This document shows positions 24,578 to 39,200 of a stretch of DNA of 64,000 bases, piece after piece; within the stretch, counting starts at the first letter, position 1; every line of letters starts with the position of its first letter. Below the pieces are notes generated by a model, which was not told the origin of the DNA, did not search any database, and was given only the letters and a program-made list of their open reading frames with translations. The stretch comes from Bugula neritina (taxonomy: Eukaryota; Bryozoa; Gymnolaemata; Cheilostomatida; Bugulidae), in contig OZ037765.1 of the NCBI GenBank assembly GCA_964035545.1, positions 7,638,698-7,702,697 of the forward strand, given 5' to 3'. The translations under genes and the position numbers were made by a program.

Positions 24578-27215
24578 ATTCTACTAATAATATTATTTAT
24601 ATTGATTACCTTACTACAAATAGCTAGTTTACGTTATTGAATGATCAGAGTTTTTCAAAGTTATAAATATAAGATTATTCTGAAGTCTGAAACCGAATCT
24701 TAATAACGTACTGCAGTATTTTTCATACTAATTGTGTAATTTTAATACAAGTTTACATAAGTGTTGTTTCCTTATATGGTCAGAAAATTTCAATGGCTGC
24801 AATGAATTAGTTGAGGAATAAGTTATTAGTATTTGTGATTTTTATATAAACAAGCGAAAATATTTATTAAAAATGTAAAAACTAAAGTTTATGAATAGTA
24901 CATAATTATATACAACACGACGCAGGTAGTCTGGTATTGCAGACGCACACCATGCAGACGTGAGGCACCATAAGCGTACTGTGACACTAACTCATTACCA
25001 TAAATGTGTTCTGCTTCATCTTTGTTCTGTGTGAGTGTTTTCTTTCAATGATGGTACATAATTTATGACTTTATGACCCACTGCTCATATTACCAACCCT
25101 TTTATATTTATACAATAAAATCTGGAACATTTATAGTGTTGATCACTAGTGGAGAGGTAACAAGTTGACAAGATTGCATCTTTAGTAATGTATCAAGTTC
25201 TGATATCAGATGCCTTAATATTTCTCCTTCACATACATGATCTCTTCTCAAACAGTCAGTAGTAACTAGTGGCTGTATTGCAAAAGGTCTGCTTATACAT
25301 CATTTATATGATTTGAAAATTAAAACTCCAACAACTAGTATGATTCCCACCAGTTAGTTCCAAATCAGTCAAGAGTTCTACAGCAATTGGAGCAATAATT
25401 TTGATTTGCAAAATACATTTTTTGCTAATTTAATTCCTATATTTTTTTCTGCAGACAGCTTGCTTTTTTAACTAATTAGAAACTCTGTACCCGATTTTTT
25501 GCAGATTACTGTCTTAAGACTCGGATTAAATGCGCTGCAGCCTTTGCTGATAATAAACATAACTTTGTTTATCTGAAACTGTTCTCTCAGATGGTTATTT
25601 ATTAGATTAAATCCATATTTTAATTGCTTTTATTAGCACCATTCAAGCAGTGGTGTGTAGACTATATAATACTATGCTCATAGGTGACCATCTCTTGATT
25701 AAAGAAAATTTCAAGCTCATTGGTGATGTTACCTGCACTAAGAGACAATTATATCCAACAGTTTACATCATCAACATCAAATATAAACTGTATGAAAATA
25801 TTGTTACTTATTTAGTTCTGTTTTCCTGTTGCAATTGAAGAATTATTATAGTTCCGATCAAACCTTTAGTTATAAGTCAAGACAATAAGCGTAGTATTTT
25901 TATTTTAGAATCGTAATAAAATACATAATTTTATTGGCTGTAGTATAAAATAACATTAAATACTTATCATCGACTGCGATACTTGAATCCAATACCTCTC
26001 AAGAATGTCTTTTCTAATAATGATTCAGACTTTAGAGTCATTCAAATGTTGGCTCTGCAATTGCAGTACTTGTCTGCGTGTCTACCTTTACAAGTAGTAC
26101 ACAGAAATTGTCTATACAACCGATATAAAGCTAAGTGTTCTTGAACTTCTGACAGTAAATACTCAAGCACAATATTTTTGAATTATTTATACAATTAATT
26201 GTAAAATCAAACCTACGCTGTTGACCAAAGGATATGTGTTTATATAATATAGATTAAGTTATTGGATAGATAAGGGGATCAAAGGCGAAATATTTCATTA
26301 AATTTCATATATCATAACCATACTTGTTTAGAGGTTTTCATATTCATGATTAGCATCAATTGAAAATTTTTTCAATTAAAGCTTATTTATATTGTTTTTA
26401 ATCATTAAACCCAAAGATGAGTGTGAAAAATTGTTTTAATTCATGTTATAAGAATTGTGTAAATAGAACGTCTGGGTATGGGGTTACTATTACTAGCAAT
26501 AACACTCTCTTGCAAAGACTTTTAGATTTTTCAAATCCCATATCACTACTTTGTTGTTAATTAAATTGTACTGAAATTTAAAAGCTCTATGCTGAAGTAC
26601 AGTCCTTAATGCTGATACAAATTAAGGTAACACGTTCTTGTATTGTGTGGAGGTAATAAAATAAAACTGTCATGTAGGTGCAAGGAGTACATCAGCATAT
26701 AATCTGGTTTGTCTCGTCTGCTTCCAGTCATCAGCCAATCGTCAAGTGGAGTAGAGGAGACTGCAGTCCCATTTCATTTTATCTACGTTACGCTCAGTCG
26801 AGGGTAATTGCCACGGATGAATACATATACTCTAATCTCAACAAAAATATAATACTGTTATCAGTATTTTATTGCTAAGCCGGGCTTAGTATGCTGAAGA
26901 GGTTTATTGGCCAATAATAGGGGATAATTAACAATATTGACTTCTTACCTGCCAACTGATTGGCTGGATGAGCAGCAGTATCACATGGCACTGTTATTGT
27001 AGCAAACCATCCGTTTTGCCTTTTCAAATTTTGTTCGCATTTAGTTGGTGCTTAAGTAGCAGGTAGTATTGTTTTACAGTGACATATCTGAGACATACAA
27101 GTCTGTAACAAAATATCTTGTGATGTCTATTTTCATTTATACTGGACTATCACACATAGTTTAAAGTTAAAGGTTTTAGAAAACAATCTTCTTTACAAGC
27201 GTAGGTTTAGAAGAC
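24573..27215. other. Intergenic region before the candidate UNC5 distal exon
   Basis: AT-rich, with no exon I can support. The stretch at about 26690-27060 is less AT-rich and contains inverted CCAAT motifs (for example gattggctgg near 26957). It would suit a promoter for the exon at 27216. Confidence 0.4.
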
Positions 27216-27294
27216 ATGGAGTATCTCTCTTTCACCATATTGACAGCACTTGTTTTGTCGAACACTTACAGAGTAGCTGGTGGCAGATCTAAAG
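27216..27294 (+). CDS. unc5: Candidate alternative first exon of UNC5 (signal peptide)
   Basis: The ATG is in a good context (aagacATGG). It encodes 26 residues (MEYLSFTILTALVLSN, then TYRVAGGRSK) with a hydrophobic core like a signal peptide, and ends in phase 1 at AAAG/GTTGGT. The phase and reading frame fit the UNC5 exon-2 acceptor at 39119, just as the proximal exon at 36219-36336 does. No other plus-strand exon was found between the two. I infer a distal promoter giving an alternative leader. It could instead be the first exon of an unrelated gene, or a chance ORF. Confidence 0.45.
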
Positions 27295-30200
27295 GTTGGT
27301 AGAAAAACAATGTATAATATTATTATGCACTAATCTAATTTAATTACTCTATAACTTTACAACCTGACTGAAGCCCATGATGTATAGTTTTGGAACATGT
27401 ATTCAATCCTGCCCTATTTTGTTAGAGGCATTTCTGAGTTATTTTGAAGCAAATATTTTATTCTACGCAAATACTTTGCTATTTATCAAGTCTGCAAGCA
27501 AGCAGTAACACAATGGGGTGGCCAATAGATGTTCAGATTTATTATGGGTTAATAAAAACATTTTCAATGTTGTTGTACTATGAGAAAACTTATGTTAACA
27601 CTATTTTAGTATGAGTGAAAATGTTTTCATATGTGTATAATAGAACATAATATAATTTAATATAATTATAACATTATACAGTGTAGTATTATATAATTGT
27701 AGTATAATACAACATAGTACAATACAATATAATATAACATAAACTGTTAGTCCATAATGCATTGTCTTGGGCCAGGCAATTTATCTGGCTCCATTGGAAT
27801 CTTCAATTCATGTCACTGTTCCAGTCTTTAAGTTTTGCAGCTGGTCATTAATTAATATTAAATAATAGTGAAGGCCATGTTATGTCTTGCAACAATTGAA
27901 TACTCTCAGACTTGCAGCTGCATAGTAGTTGGATTACATCATGTGGAGAAGTATGAGAAGTTTATAGAGGTAGTCCCACAATGCTGATCACCCCCAATTA
28001 TCTCAAGTACATTCAGCATTCAATAACAAGAAATTATTGTATATGCTGGTTCAACAAATGTAATTAGTTGATAATTTATGTCATATAAAATACCAATGTC
28101 ATGGCAGTCTGCATAGCTTAGAGGAAAAGCTGTTGACTTCCATTGACTTTCTAGTCTAGAATCAAACCCGCATAGATTCTGCTTTATCAGCCTTGAACCT
28201 TGGTGACAAAACAACAGTTTATGTGTCCGTGTAGATTGTAGGTTAGTGACCATGTTGTTTCACATTTGACAGCATAATGAGAAGAGAGATTAGCTCATCC
28301 TTGGCTATAATCTGGGTGTGGGACTGCATGTAAACAGTAATAGTCCTGATAATCATTCAGTATTCTCCTTCATGGAACACCGCAGACCACTGAGCTGTGG
28401 GCTATGGCTATAGCTATAGGTCCGAAATCTCAATTTATCACATAGCAAAATACCCAACTTAAATTCAGCCATTTTTTCTCCATACACACATGCCTTTAAG
28501 TCACAAAACAGGAGTACAAGCCCTTATCGTGCCTTATGGATTTTCGTGAGAACTTACCGTGAAAAACAGAGGGAGCACCGCACTTTGTAGTTTTTCAAGC
28601 AGTTCCTGCATATTATAAGCCATTTTTACTAGTTGCATGCTAGCAATATTCAAGGAATAGCTTTGCTTGTTTATTGAATGTTTTTGTTAAACACACTAAC
28701 AGATTAGGAAGATGAAAAGTGCATCATGTTTAGGGCGTACAGGATTATTAGATCTGGCATTGCACTCACTCATGCAGATGGTTGCTTGATGCCATATTTC
28801 TGTTCCTCTGTTTATATCTCATTCGACTTAATAAAGGTTGTGATCAAAGATAGCATATTATATAGCATTTCATACTATCTGCATTGAGCAAATACCTCTT
28901 GACTTATCAGCATTTTAATCCTTTACCGTTTCCACCCAGCGTTATTTTTACAGTGAAATAATCTTCATTTCATTTCTTGATATACTTTAGTCTTTAGTCT
29001 TTTGTCTTACCCAGTTTATTGAAACAGACTAGCACAGGTCACATAGTAGTAAGGCAATGGGTAAAGCACAGCTGTACCATGATATATACCCTGCCATCTA
29101 CACACAAACAGTCCGATCGTAAATAGACTCATATCATGATATAATGAAAATACCCAACTTGAAACTTTATCTATTATCTATAGCAAATTAAAATGTTCTC
29201 TATATATAGCTATATTTACTCAGTCCTAGCTATTTTAATTTTACTATTAAAGTTTTCCAATAGGTGATAGTTAATCTATAAAACAGAAAAGCTCAAAACT
29301 ATCAGGCTTGGTTTTTAGTAAACGTGCATTGCACTGCTAGGAGAGCAAATGTATGTTTTTGGTTTCTAATTTTTTAATATTGAGGCTGGCATTTGAATTT
29401 AGTTCATCTCATGAACAGAAAAGTTCTCATGCCACAAACATTTATAGAGACTGAAACAGTTTGAAAAATATTAAGCCTGCACTTATCTCAGATGATAAGC
29501 ATTAAGTGAAGAAACAGATTATAACTTTTTACTAATTTAATTGAATTTCAAATTTATCTGACATTGTACTGTATAAAACTCATATAGAAAAACAATCGTG
29601 AGAAAGTTTAATTTTGTTCATAAAGTTCGCAATTCAAATTCTTCTTTGGTCTCACACAATTACACACTACGTTGACTGCCTAACTAGCCATGCAATAGTT
29701 GGTATCAGAATACAGAATAGGGTTTATTGTATCGTTGACATGTAAACTACTGAAATAGTATTTTGTAGAATGATATGCAGTAAATAATTACTAGTACACC
29801 ATATTATAGTGTAAGTCAGGGCTTAGAAGTAAATACACAGTCTACTCTTACAACCGAGATTCAGTGATCTTACCACAACAACATAAGCTTAAGCCACAGG
29901 ACTAGAAATTCTAGTTGAGCACAATAATGACAAGCCAATGTTTAGTCATTCAATAGTCAAATTACCTAAACACTGGTCGATGCAATTAGGTTAACAACAT
30001 TAATTCTGAGGTTAAGGTACTCACTGGTCTATAAACAGTGTAAATATACACTTATTGCTTTGAATCCTCTATGCTACATATTATATACTCTAAATATCTG
30101 CTTTTGTAATGCCTTGTTAATTACTCTTTCGTCAAAATGTTTGTAAAAAATGTGTGTACTTGTTGCATAGACCTACTGAGTGCTGTTTATAGGGTCTGCA

Positions 30201-33200
30201 GGTTAAAACAGGCATAGTTTATAGCAGACAATTTAGTCTGTATACGGAAAGACAACATTGTTTTGTTTGCTGTGATGTTCTTACAACTATTTTAAAGCAT
30301 AATTATCGTAAAAGTTCAGTTCTTTTCTCTACTAAACTGTTTTGTTTATATGTTTTGGCAGCTGTACGGCAGCCTCTATCAGGAGTCATTATAATATGTC
30401 TATGTTGGTGTAACTGAACAAAGGCTGTAAATACAGCTGTGTCATATATGAGTATAGGGTTACCAACCTGCACTATATCTAGTATAACTGGCTGAACTGG
30501 CAGGAATTTGATAATTGGCCAAGAGTAGCAAATACAATGCAACAACGTAGACTGTGTAGAAGCTAAAGAGTGAGCAGAGAATGTTGTAAATCGTAATAAA
30601 CCTGTCAAGTGTCCATATCTGTACCATAACATACAAAACAGCTTATTCATATATATGTTATATAATTATAATAGATTACATCTTAACATTTTATCTGAAG
30701 ATTGTGTATATATAATGCACATGAATAAACTAATAGTAATGAAGTGTTTTAAATCAAATTTTATCATAAAATATTTTTTTCACTTTGCTCTGCACTGCAT
30801 TGAGCTCTTTTTAGTAGTATATATGGTTCTATAAAAGTGGTTTACTTACTCATAAACAAACCAATTTGTAATCAAAGCAAATAATAATTAAAGTAGAACA
30901 TTTTCAGGAAAAAACCTTCAATAATTCTATTTCAGTATATAATGCAGAAGTGTGTAACTTGACTCATCATACAATAATTTTCTCATCCCCTACAAACATG
31001 CCTTTCTTGTTATAAAAATAAAAAATCTGGTCTCTACATTTTGTCCTCTAAATTCCTGGAATAAAGTGAAATTCAATTTGTAACATGACATTACCTTATA
31101 TTATATCATAAAATTAAAAAGCTCAACACTGTATAATAGTGTAGTCTACTGTTTGTTTGACTGTATGGATTTAACTGGTATGGGACTAGCAACTGGTATG
31201 GGACAGTTTCTGCTATGGTAATAATATTGATGACTTTATACTCAAGTATCTTCAAAGGGCTCTTTGAGTGTTGAATTTTGTTGTCTCATGTAGCTGATTG
31301 CTGGTCACTGTACATCATTCACTGAATTCAAAACCAATCCGATTTTAGACTTCAATAAATGGTTTTATTAGTGCATACTTTCAAGAGGAGCGTCTAACAA
31401 TTGAGTTAATAGAAGTGGTAGAGTATAGCCGGTTGGTCTACACAACCTAGCTCCACTGGCTAGTCAACGCCAGTATCTTAGTATATCAAAGAGCTATAAT
31501 AAAAAATTAATATGATATTTGTTTATCAGCTTCCATCTAGTTTGATTTTTCGCCTGACTGATTTAAACACATAATTACCTCCTATATATGAAGCCTGGCT
31601 CCTAAAAGTTGAGTCATATCATGATGGTGTTGTTGGTTTTCTAAACTTCCATGTTTTTCGTCACGCCAACAGTTTTAGGTTAAATTACATCGTCATACAC
31701 TGCATTGCAGTGCTATATGTTTGTTAGGACACGATATTCAACAACTACAGGTAGTAGATATAGCTTAACTACCTGCTTTTTAATCTGAAAATGTCTGCAA
31801 CTGCAGCAGAAAACAAAAGTAGCATTTTTTCACCTTCGTTTTATTTGATTTGGTTACAAATGCTTAAAATTAATTGCTAGTAACACTTTTGCAATGCTCA
31901 TTCACACATTTCATAATCTAATGGTTTCAGTTTATAAATTCCTGAACTGCACACCTAACTATAATATTATAGTAGCTACAAATAAATAGCTTCTGTGAGC
32001 ATGTGCAAGCTCCCGAGTTATAAGCTCGGGCTTTGATTTTTATTCGGTTGTTATCATAATTTATTTAGTGTTATATATGCTCTGTGGTCACGGATGCAGG
32101 ACATTATGGGCCTAATCGGAAAATGTCACACCTACTCTCCTTAGATTCAAGATTTTAAAAAGATCCCTTCTCTTTTTATATATAATTTCTTATATATAGT
32201 TGTATTATGAGATAAACCTTCTGTGCTGGTGGCCATATTATATAATCAGTCATGAATATTTGAATTGCTATATTTTTGCTGTTGTTAATATTCACTTATT
32301 TTATAGAAAAATCCTTTTATCTAATTTATTCAAAATTGTTAAAAGATGTAATTCTTTTCGGCGTTATTACACTTTATCTGGTATTTTTATGAAAAGTTCA
32401 CACTTGTAAACGGTTTTAAAATACCAATTATACTAGTTTTTCTAAATTGGAATTTCCTGCACTTTGCCAATAGTATATTATAGTTTCTCCCAGTATAGAA
32501 ATCCTAGCTTTCATCTGCTGATCTTCAACTTTTTATAGGCTCATCATCGGGTCCATCATTTTATTTATTGCTGCAGTTATTCTATACTAAAAAGTTTAAA
32601 AAGTAACATTTCTGTTTAAGCTTATTTCACTATAAATTCTTATCTATATTAATGGTAGTAGTCTTTAGTCTTCGAATCACTTGTTATTTGAAGTTAAAAA
32701 TTTGGTACAATTGTTGACAGTTAAGCACTTTTTTCTAATTACTGAAAAATACCATGTTATATATATTGAGATTCAGAATTATTTAACTGTATATTTTTGG
32801 TATGCACATGCTACATTCAAGAATTGTTTATCTTTATTAAATTACTTGTCACTTATAGTTTTGGATTAAAGTGATAAACATTTAGTTAGGCTGTCGCTCT
32901 AACGTATTTCTACAAGTGGGAATCTTTTTAATGGGGAGATAACTTCTCATATAATGAAGAGCAGTTAATATTTGTTCTTTCACACAGAGATCTGCCTTAA
33001 ACTGAAGTTTCTTTATTTATTAACATTCACATGACAAAGAAATGAAGCATATTTTCAATTTTTGCAATTTTATACTTTGAACTGCATGTGCAGAAAAATG
33101 TCTAGTTTTAATCATTCTGTTTAAAATTAGTAAATAGTACTTGGCATTATCAATAATTATTGTTGAATTTGTGATATATACGATAATGAACAGTTAACTT

Positions 33201-36200
33201 ATGGGCTTTCCTGGTCTTGTATAGTTGCTACAATAGTGAGCGTAATGTTGGACATCATTTAGGAAAATTTAGAAATAAAAAAATTCAATAATTGCATTTT
33301 CATGCAGCTTAACAAATAACATGCAAGCTCAGGTTTTTCAGTTTGAATGTTAAACTATAGTTTATTGACAGCCACCTATGGCTTATTCCCTATGTACTAT
33401 GAGATGTAAAAATGTGATGGTATGGACTTACTGTTAAACTCAAAGTATATTTTAAGCAGTCATCTATTGTCCTACTATATATGGTTCAATGAAAGGGTCA
33501 ATATTGAGGGGTATCTGACTTATTAATTACCAACTTTCCATGGCATGTCATCAAAGCACCCTAATACTTGCAACTTTCACATTAACTAGTACCTAATTAT
33601 TAACTCATTTTATTATATATACTTTATATTTAGTTTCAATCATGTTTTGTAGATTTGAAAGCAATCTACAAATTCATGCAATTTTCACCAGTTCAGCAGG
33701 TCTTAATTTACATGCTTTAATTAGAAGTTATCGTTCCACTAGAGTGTTAAAATGAGAGCTCACAACTCCGTCTTTAAATACTTCCATATAAACCCAATTA
33801 ATTATATTTTTTTCTTGCAACATTTACTCTTAATAGCCAAATATTAAATCTTTCTGAGATAGCTAACGTCAGAAATTACTTTAAAATATAAAAAGAAAAA
33901 GTATGTTAGCGTTCAATTTTTTAAAAACATTTTGCTTAGAAAGTTATTTAGTAAATCGTTAGTCATAAGTGCACAACCAAGTCTGCCTATCATATTACCT
34001 TATTACTTATGTATGTGCACATGAGCATGTCAAAACATAAATTTCAAATAACATTCAACAATAACTTACGAATATAAGTTAGCACTTCATTATTTCAACA
34101 AGTAGTGATTTCTAAAAGCCATGCTAGTGCCATAACACCAGGTGATTATTGTGAATAGAAGAAGTTTACTAATAAAGTAGCTTTTCATAATTGATTGACC
34201 TTTTTTAACTCAAATTAAACAAACATTATTTGTGTTTAAATCAAATAATAATAAAGATGCTATTCATGACAACTGTGTGCAGTCAGTCCTTTTCAGATTT
34301 TGATAATGCATACAAACATACAGTCAGTGCTATAAGCTGATGAACACTGCATATTATAGTACTGAGCAGGTCAAGCAAGGACCACCATAATTTGTAGTCA
34401 ATCTTTTCATATGTCTATTATTTATAGTTGTCCACAAAATATTCCAACTTATTATACAGAATAATAAATGTGCAGGGTACAATATACCTACCTACCTACT
34501 TACAGTAATTCTGTATTATAAATTCATGCTATTGTAATATTTTACCTAAAAATATTAGATGCTAGTTTTTCTAAGCTCAAGGATCTGACTATTGATTTTG
34601 TATTTATATTCTTAATTGTTATCATGTAATCTAAATTCACTAAAGTCTAAAATTTAAGCAGTTTTTAGTCATAAAAACTTGGCAGTCATCAAGTACTTGA
34701 TCTTTAGCCTGTTATATGCAGTTTTTATTTAGAGTTTCACCGAAGCCTTTGGTTCCTCTGTACCAATAAGTATAGCCTGTGGTATTCTGAATTCTGTCAC
34801 CAACTAGTACTACAGTAATAATAAGACACTGTTTAGTATTTACACTAGGCAGACGTATGTGGTCTTGTTGAACTTCAGTTCTGTATCATGTTCGCAATCT
34901 TGTGGTTGGATGTATAAGTTAATTACTTATAACACTTAACTTGGTTTTGCTTATTAAAATATGCTCTTGGCTCCCATGCAGCTTCTTATAGATGACTTTT
35001 GCAGCCTTCAAATAACCCAAGTTCTCAAGAATTTTTGTTAAGAAATTATTCACAGATTAGTTCATGATCTAATGTAGTTCAATAACTAATTATTTGATAT
35101 TGAGGATCTATATTAAATTTTCTTAAATACCTTCAAAAGATTTTAGTTGTTGATACCGACTGATGCTAATTCTGACTTTAAGAAAACCAAATAGTACTTT
35201 AACATCCAGTTTGTGAAATATATTCAAGCCGGGGAAACTGGATACGGTGATACTATACTTGGCAGCAAATATTGACAATATTTCCAATATACATTAATGA
35301 AGAGGAAAATTACTACAGGTCAATGGAAAGCCTAGTAATTAAGAGAACAGATGAAATAGGTATATTTTGAGATCTTGGTACATGCATGGAGGGTGTTCTT
35401 AAAAACAGCTGCTATTGACAATCAGCATTTTAGGTAAAGGAAAAAGCTACAACAGACATTTTAAGCTGTTGACTTTGTTTAATTAGCTGCTTCAAATCAT
35501 GGTACATCGAAATTAGAGTTAATTTGTAAGGGTATGGTATTCAGCAATATTAAGCCAATGCCTTGGCATGAGGGAGTGGCTTATTAAACTGCTTCAAGTG
35601 CTCTTGAGCACTGAAGTACGATGAGAAAACATCTGAACACGTACCTGATTTGTGTGTAGTTTACAGAAGCTAACTTATAATTATGCGCTACAACTGCAGT
35701 CAAGTGAACTTTGGCATTAAACAGTGACGGTTTTGATTGGTCGGTTAGTTGCACGCCGTACGTCTGTTGTCTTAAAACGACTAGTCATTATAAGCGAAAC
35801 CACGGGCTAGCCATACTGTGTTAACAACGTCGTCTGTTTACTTTATCTTCTTAGATGTCTTAGAGAGTACCAGATTGTTCGTAGCAAGAAATTGGCAGTT
35901 ATTTGGCTTGCTAACCGTCACACAACTGTTTAACATCGAGAACTACTTCATCGTCAGTTTAGCTGGTGATTTTAGAATTTTAGAATACCAAAACAATTCT
36001 CGGACTTATCAGCTTAGAACTTTAAAACATCAGTTATAACTTCTAGCACTGTTCACTTAAGAGACGGACTTCATTTGATCTGTAGTTTTCAGATTTTTAC
36101 CCTACTCACCCGAAGTGCTCATCTTGGTCGCTGATGCTGGACATGCATGCAGAGTATCCTACGTCTCTGCCATCTTAGTTTAGTTCGAGCAGCTCAAGTT

Positions 36201-36218
36201 TATTTTAATGCAATAAAA
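27295..36218. other. Long non-coding region (possible UNC5 intron, then promoter)
   Basis: About 9 kb of AT-rich DNA with no convincing exons. It contains a low-complexity tataat/acaata run at 27645-27745, a tRNA-like segment near 28100, and a small GC hairpin near 32007-32033 (cccgag facing ctcggg). The last 500 bp before UNC5 (35700-36218) are less AT-rich, with an inverted CCAAT box near 35736, and probably hold its proximal promoter and 5' UTR. Confidence 0.5.
28103..28185 (+). mobile_element. Possible tRNA-derived SINE fragment
   Basis: TAGCTTAGAGG matches a polymerase III A box. About 55 nt later gaatcaaaccc resembles a B box. The tail blocks of the two better SINE copies are not recognisable here, so this may be another family or a decayed tRNA pseudogene. 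Confidence 0.3.
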
Positions 36219-39200
36219 ATGACTGCGTGTGGATATTGTGCATACTCTTTTCTTCTACTACTAATGACTGCAGTGAAGCTGTCTTCACAACAGGTTGTTG
36301 CTGACTCAACATCTCCAACAGCTGCCAGTGATAACGGTATAGTATACAACACTCCTCTTATTTTCTAAGCCTGCATATCTATAACTTATATTAGCCCACA
36401 ATAATGATTTGCAGTCCCTGTTTGACTGTTGATAACTTTAAACTGCTCAGCACTTCTATTCCTTTAAAATTTTAAATTGCCAAACGTAAATTTAAATGTA
36501 TGATTAAAAAATTAACTTTGTTATACTCAAATTTTACAAATGTCAAATTTTTATTGCAACTCATGTGCATGTGCAAGAACGCATGTACTAACTGACCTAG
36601 TTGGCTAGGTTAAGTTATTTTTATACCAGAATGGGTCAGAATATCCAGGCTATAATAAACCTAACATATTGGTAGAAGGTGATCATTATAAACAGTGGAT
36701 GATGACTGGTCTAAGTTAAGGTCTCCTAATCATAGTTCTCCAAACAGGTCAATGTTTAGCTGTAGCCTGCCAAGTATCGGTCTAATACCTCTCCATCTTA
36801 GGTTTCTCTTCACTATGAAAGTACAAGTTATTTGATTAATTTATTGTGTTTTATTAGATATACAATTATGATGCCTATTACCATGTGAACTATAATTATA
36901 AGAATTGGCTGATGACTTATATTGGACACATTAGGCCTTGGTGTATATTATTTCAGTCACATATTACTGGAGGAAAGTCATGCAAAGTCAAATACCTTGG
37001 GTGCTTTTAACTCTCCTACACAAACCATGTGGTTATGTCAATCATTATAATTAAGTTGCATTTCATAAAATCTTGCATATTTATGGCTTATAGTAGACCA
37101 TACATTGAGATCAGAGAAATTTATTCTAGGTTACATATGTAAGATGTTTTGCTAAATTAAATGTCAGTGATAGATGATGTTTGCAATAGTTTGGTGTGGG
37201 TCTGGGGTGCAACTGGGAGACAAGGCAATATGTCTGTCTATGTGTAAACAAGTGCATTACAATCAAGTATTGTAAATACATATTCTGCAATACAAAAATG
37301 TGGGACCGAGACCTAAAGGGAGAGTGACAGGACTGCAGGCTACAACTGTGAAGTCTATATTCCATTGTCTCCATTTCTTTAGCTGCTCTCAGATGCACTG
37401 TACAGCTTGTTCCACAATATTGATAACAATCAAACTTTTAAGCATAAGAATGCCATTCTTCCACATTTGTTTCATTTGGCTGAAGATTTATGGTTTTTGT
37501 ATGATCCTAATCTTATTCGAGTCTTGAAGATTCTTTGGCTTAATGCACTGGGGATCTCTCTGCTCAAAATGTTGCCAAAGGTTTTGTAACCTAAAAAATG
37601 TTCAACAATTCAATTTCAACATGTGCATCTATAAAAAGCTGGCTTATCCAAAAGACAATATATGTGTGTTTGATAGCTTGGTTTCCTGTCATGCTCACTA
37701 GCATATATAGCAACAAGATTCCGTATACTGTCAGTCTACTTAAACAATGGCACCTTGTTGAACATTGTATTAGTAGAAAATTGCTTCAATTTGCTACTTG
37801 TGTATGTTTTACCTAGCAAAGAGATAATTGCCCTTGGGGACTTATGGTCGTGAGCTCAATTGCATAATTAGCAGTCCATGTAAATAGAGTTTTGTACAAG
37901 CCACACGATCACCACTATCAGTTGTTAGGGGTATGTTTCATGATCTGTACCCTTGTAATGGGATAGCTACCTAGAACAATTCAATAAAGAAAAGCCACAT
38001 GACTACTTGACAAAATGGCTCATTTACTAGTCACAAGGATTCAGTAATAAAGAAATGTTTCTACATATTAAAATATTCATGCAATGCAATGGTTTGTTAG
38101 CTGCAGAACAAACTTTATTATGCTGATGACAAAATATGATGATGTAGGTAAACCCTATGAGTTGAATACTGGGCCACCTTGGTAGCAGGATAAGGAGTTG
38201 GTATACAACAATAAGTATATATTCTTCATGTAATAGAGAGGTAGCTGCCTACGTAAACATAAAATATTTGATATTAAGATCTATACAAGACTTTTGTTTA
38301 CAGAGTAACATTTGTTCAGCCACTCTCTAGTGCTAAATACAGTTTACCGAATTGAGTTAGCACTCAATATAAAGCTCAACGATTTTTCTAACAAGCCACC
38401 AGTATTGGGTTAGAGTGGGTTGTTTGACAAGTGTTCTAGTGTTACAGAACTCGCAGGCAAACATCGGCACTTCACTAGTTAGTGTGATTATAAAATTGTT
38501 GTCAATGTAAAACATTTTATAAACGTAAGCACCTAACAATGACTATACAAATAGGTACTTGGTCACTAAGATCTTTATATTATCGATAGTGTCGAATCAT
38601 ATTTTATATTAAAATACATTAGTTTTTGTGGGAAATATTAAATAGCATATGTAGAATAAATATTATATGGAAACTTAATAATATATCATTATGCTCTTAG
38701 TTGATAATTAGATGTTGAAAATGTTATATTGGAATGCAAGATGAGTTTAGAGATAATATACTTCCCAAGGTTTAGTCGGCTATAAATCTTATGATCTTCA
38801 GACCAGACACTTAGTCACCATGCTATTACCACTTGGTACAAACTCATTTAATATCTCGACTTGTTTCTTCATTCTATCACCACAGACTGTCTGAGAAGAC
38901 TGAAATACCTCTACTGTCTTTGTAATACTCTGTTATTATCAACTTGACAAATTATGAATTGACATTTTCTTCAAGTCCAAGTGATATGAAAAGAAAATGA
39001 ACAATTGAAATAGTCTAAACTTGAAAATCAGCATCTTTGAGTAGCAGCTTAGAACTTTGATGTATAGAGGTGGGTAACCTTAGTCAATCAGAATATGTAT
39101 TTATTGTGTGTTTTGTAGGTGACTCAGATGCCAGTGATTTTTTCACCATTCAACCAAAAGCTCTAACATACATCACCAAACAATCCAAAAGTCCGGTTAT

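Noticed and set aside
30303-30650. 115-codon minus-strand ORF
   Set aside because: No recognisable domain, no splice context, and composition typical of chance ORFs in this intergenic DNA.
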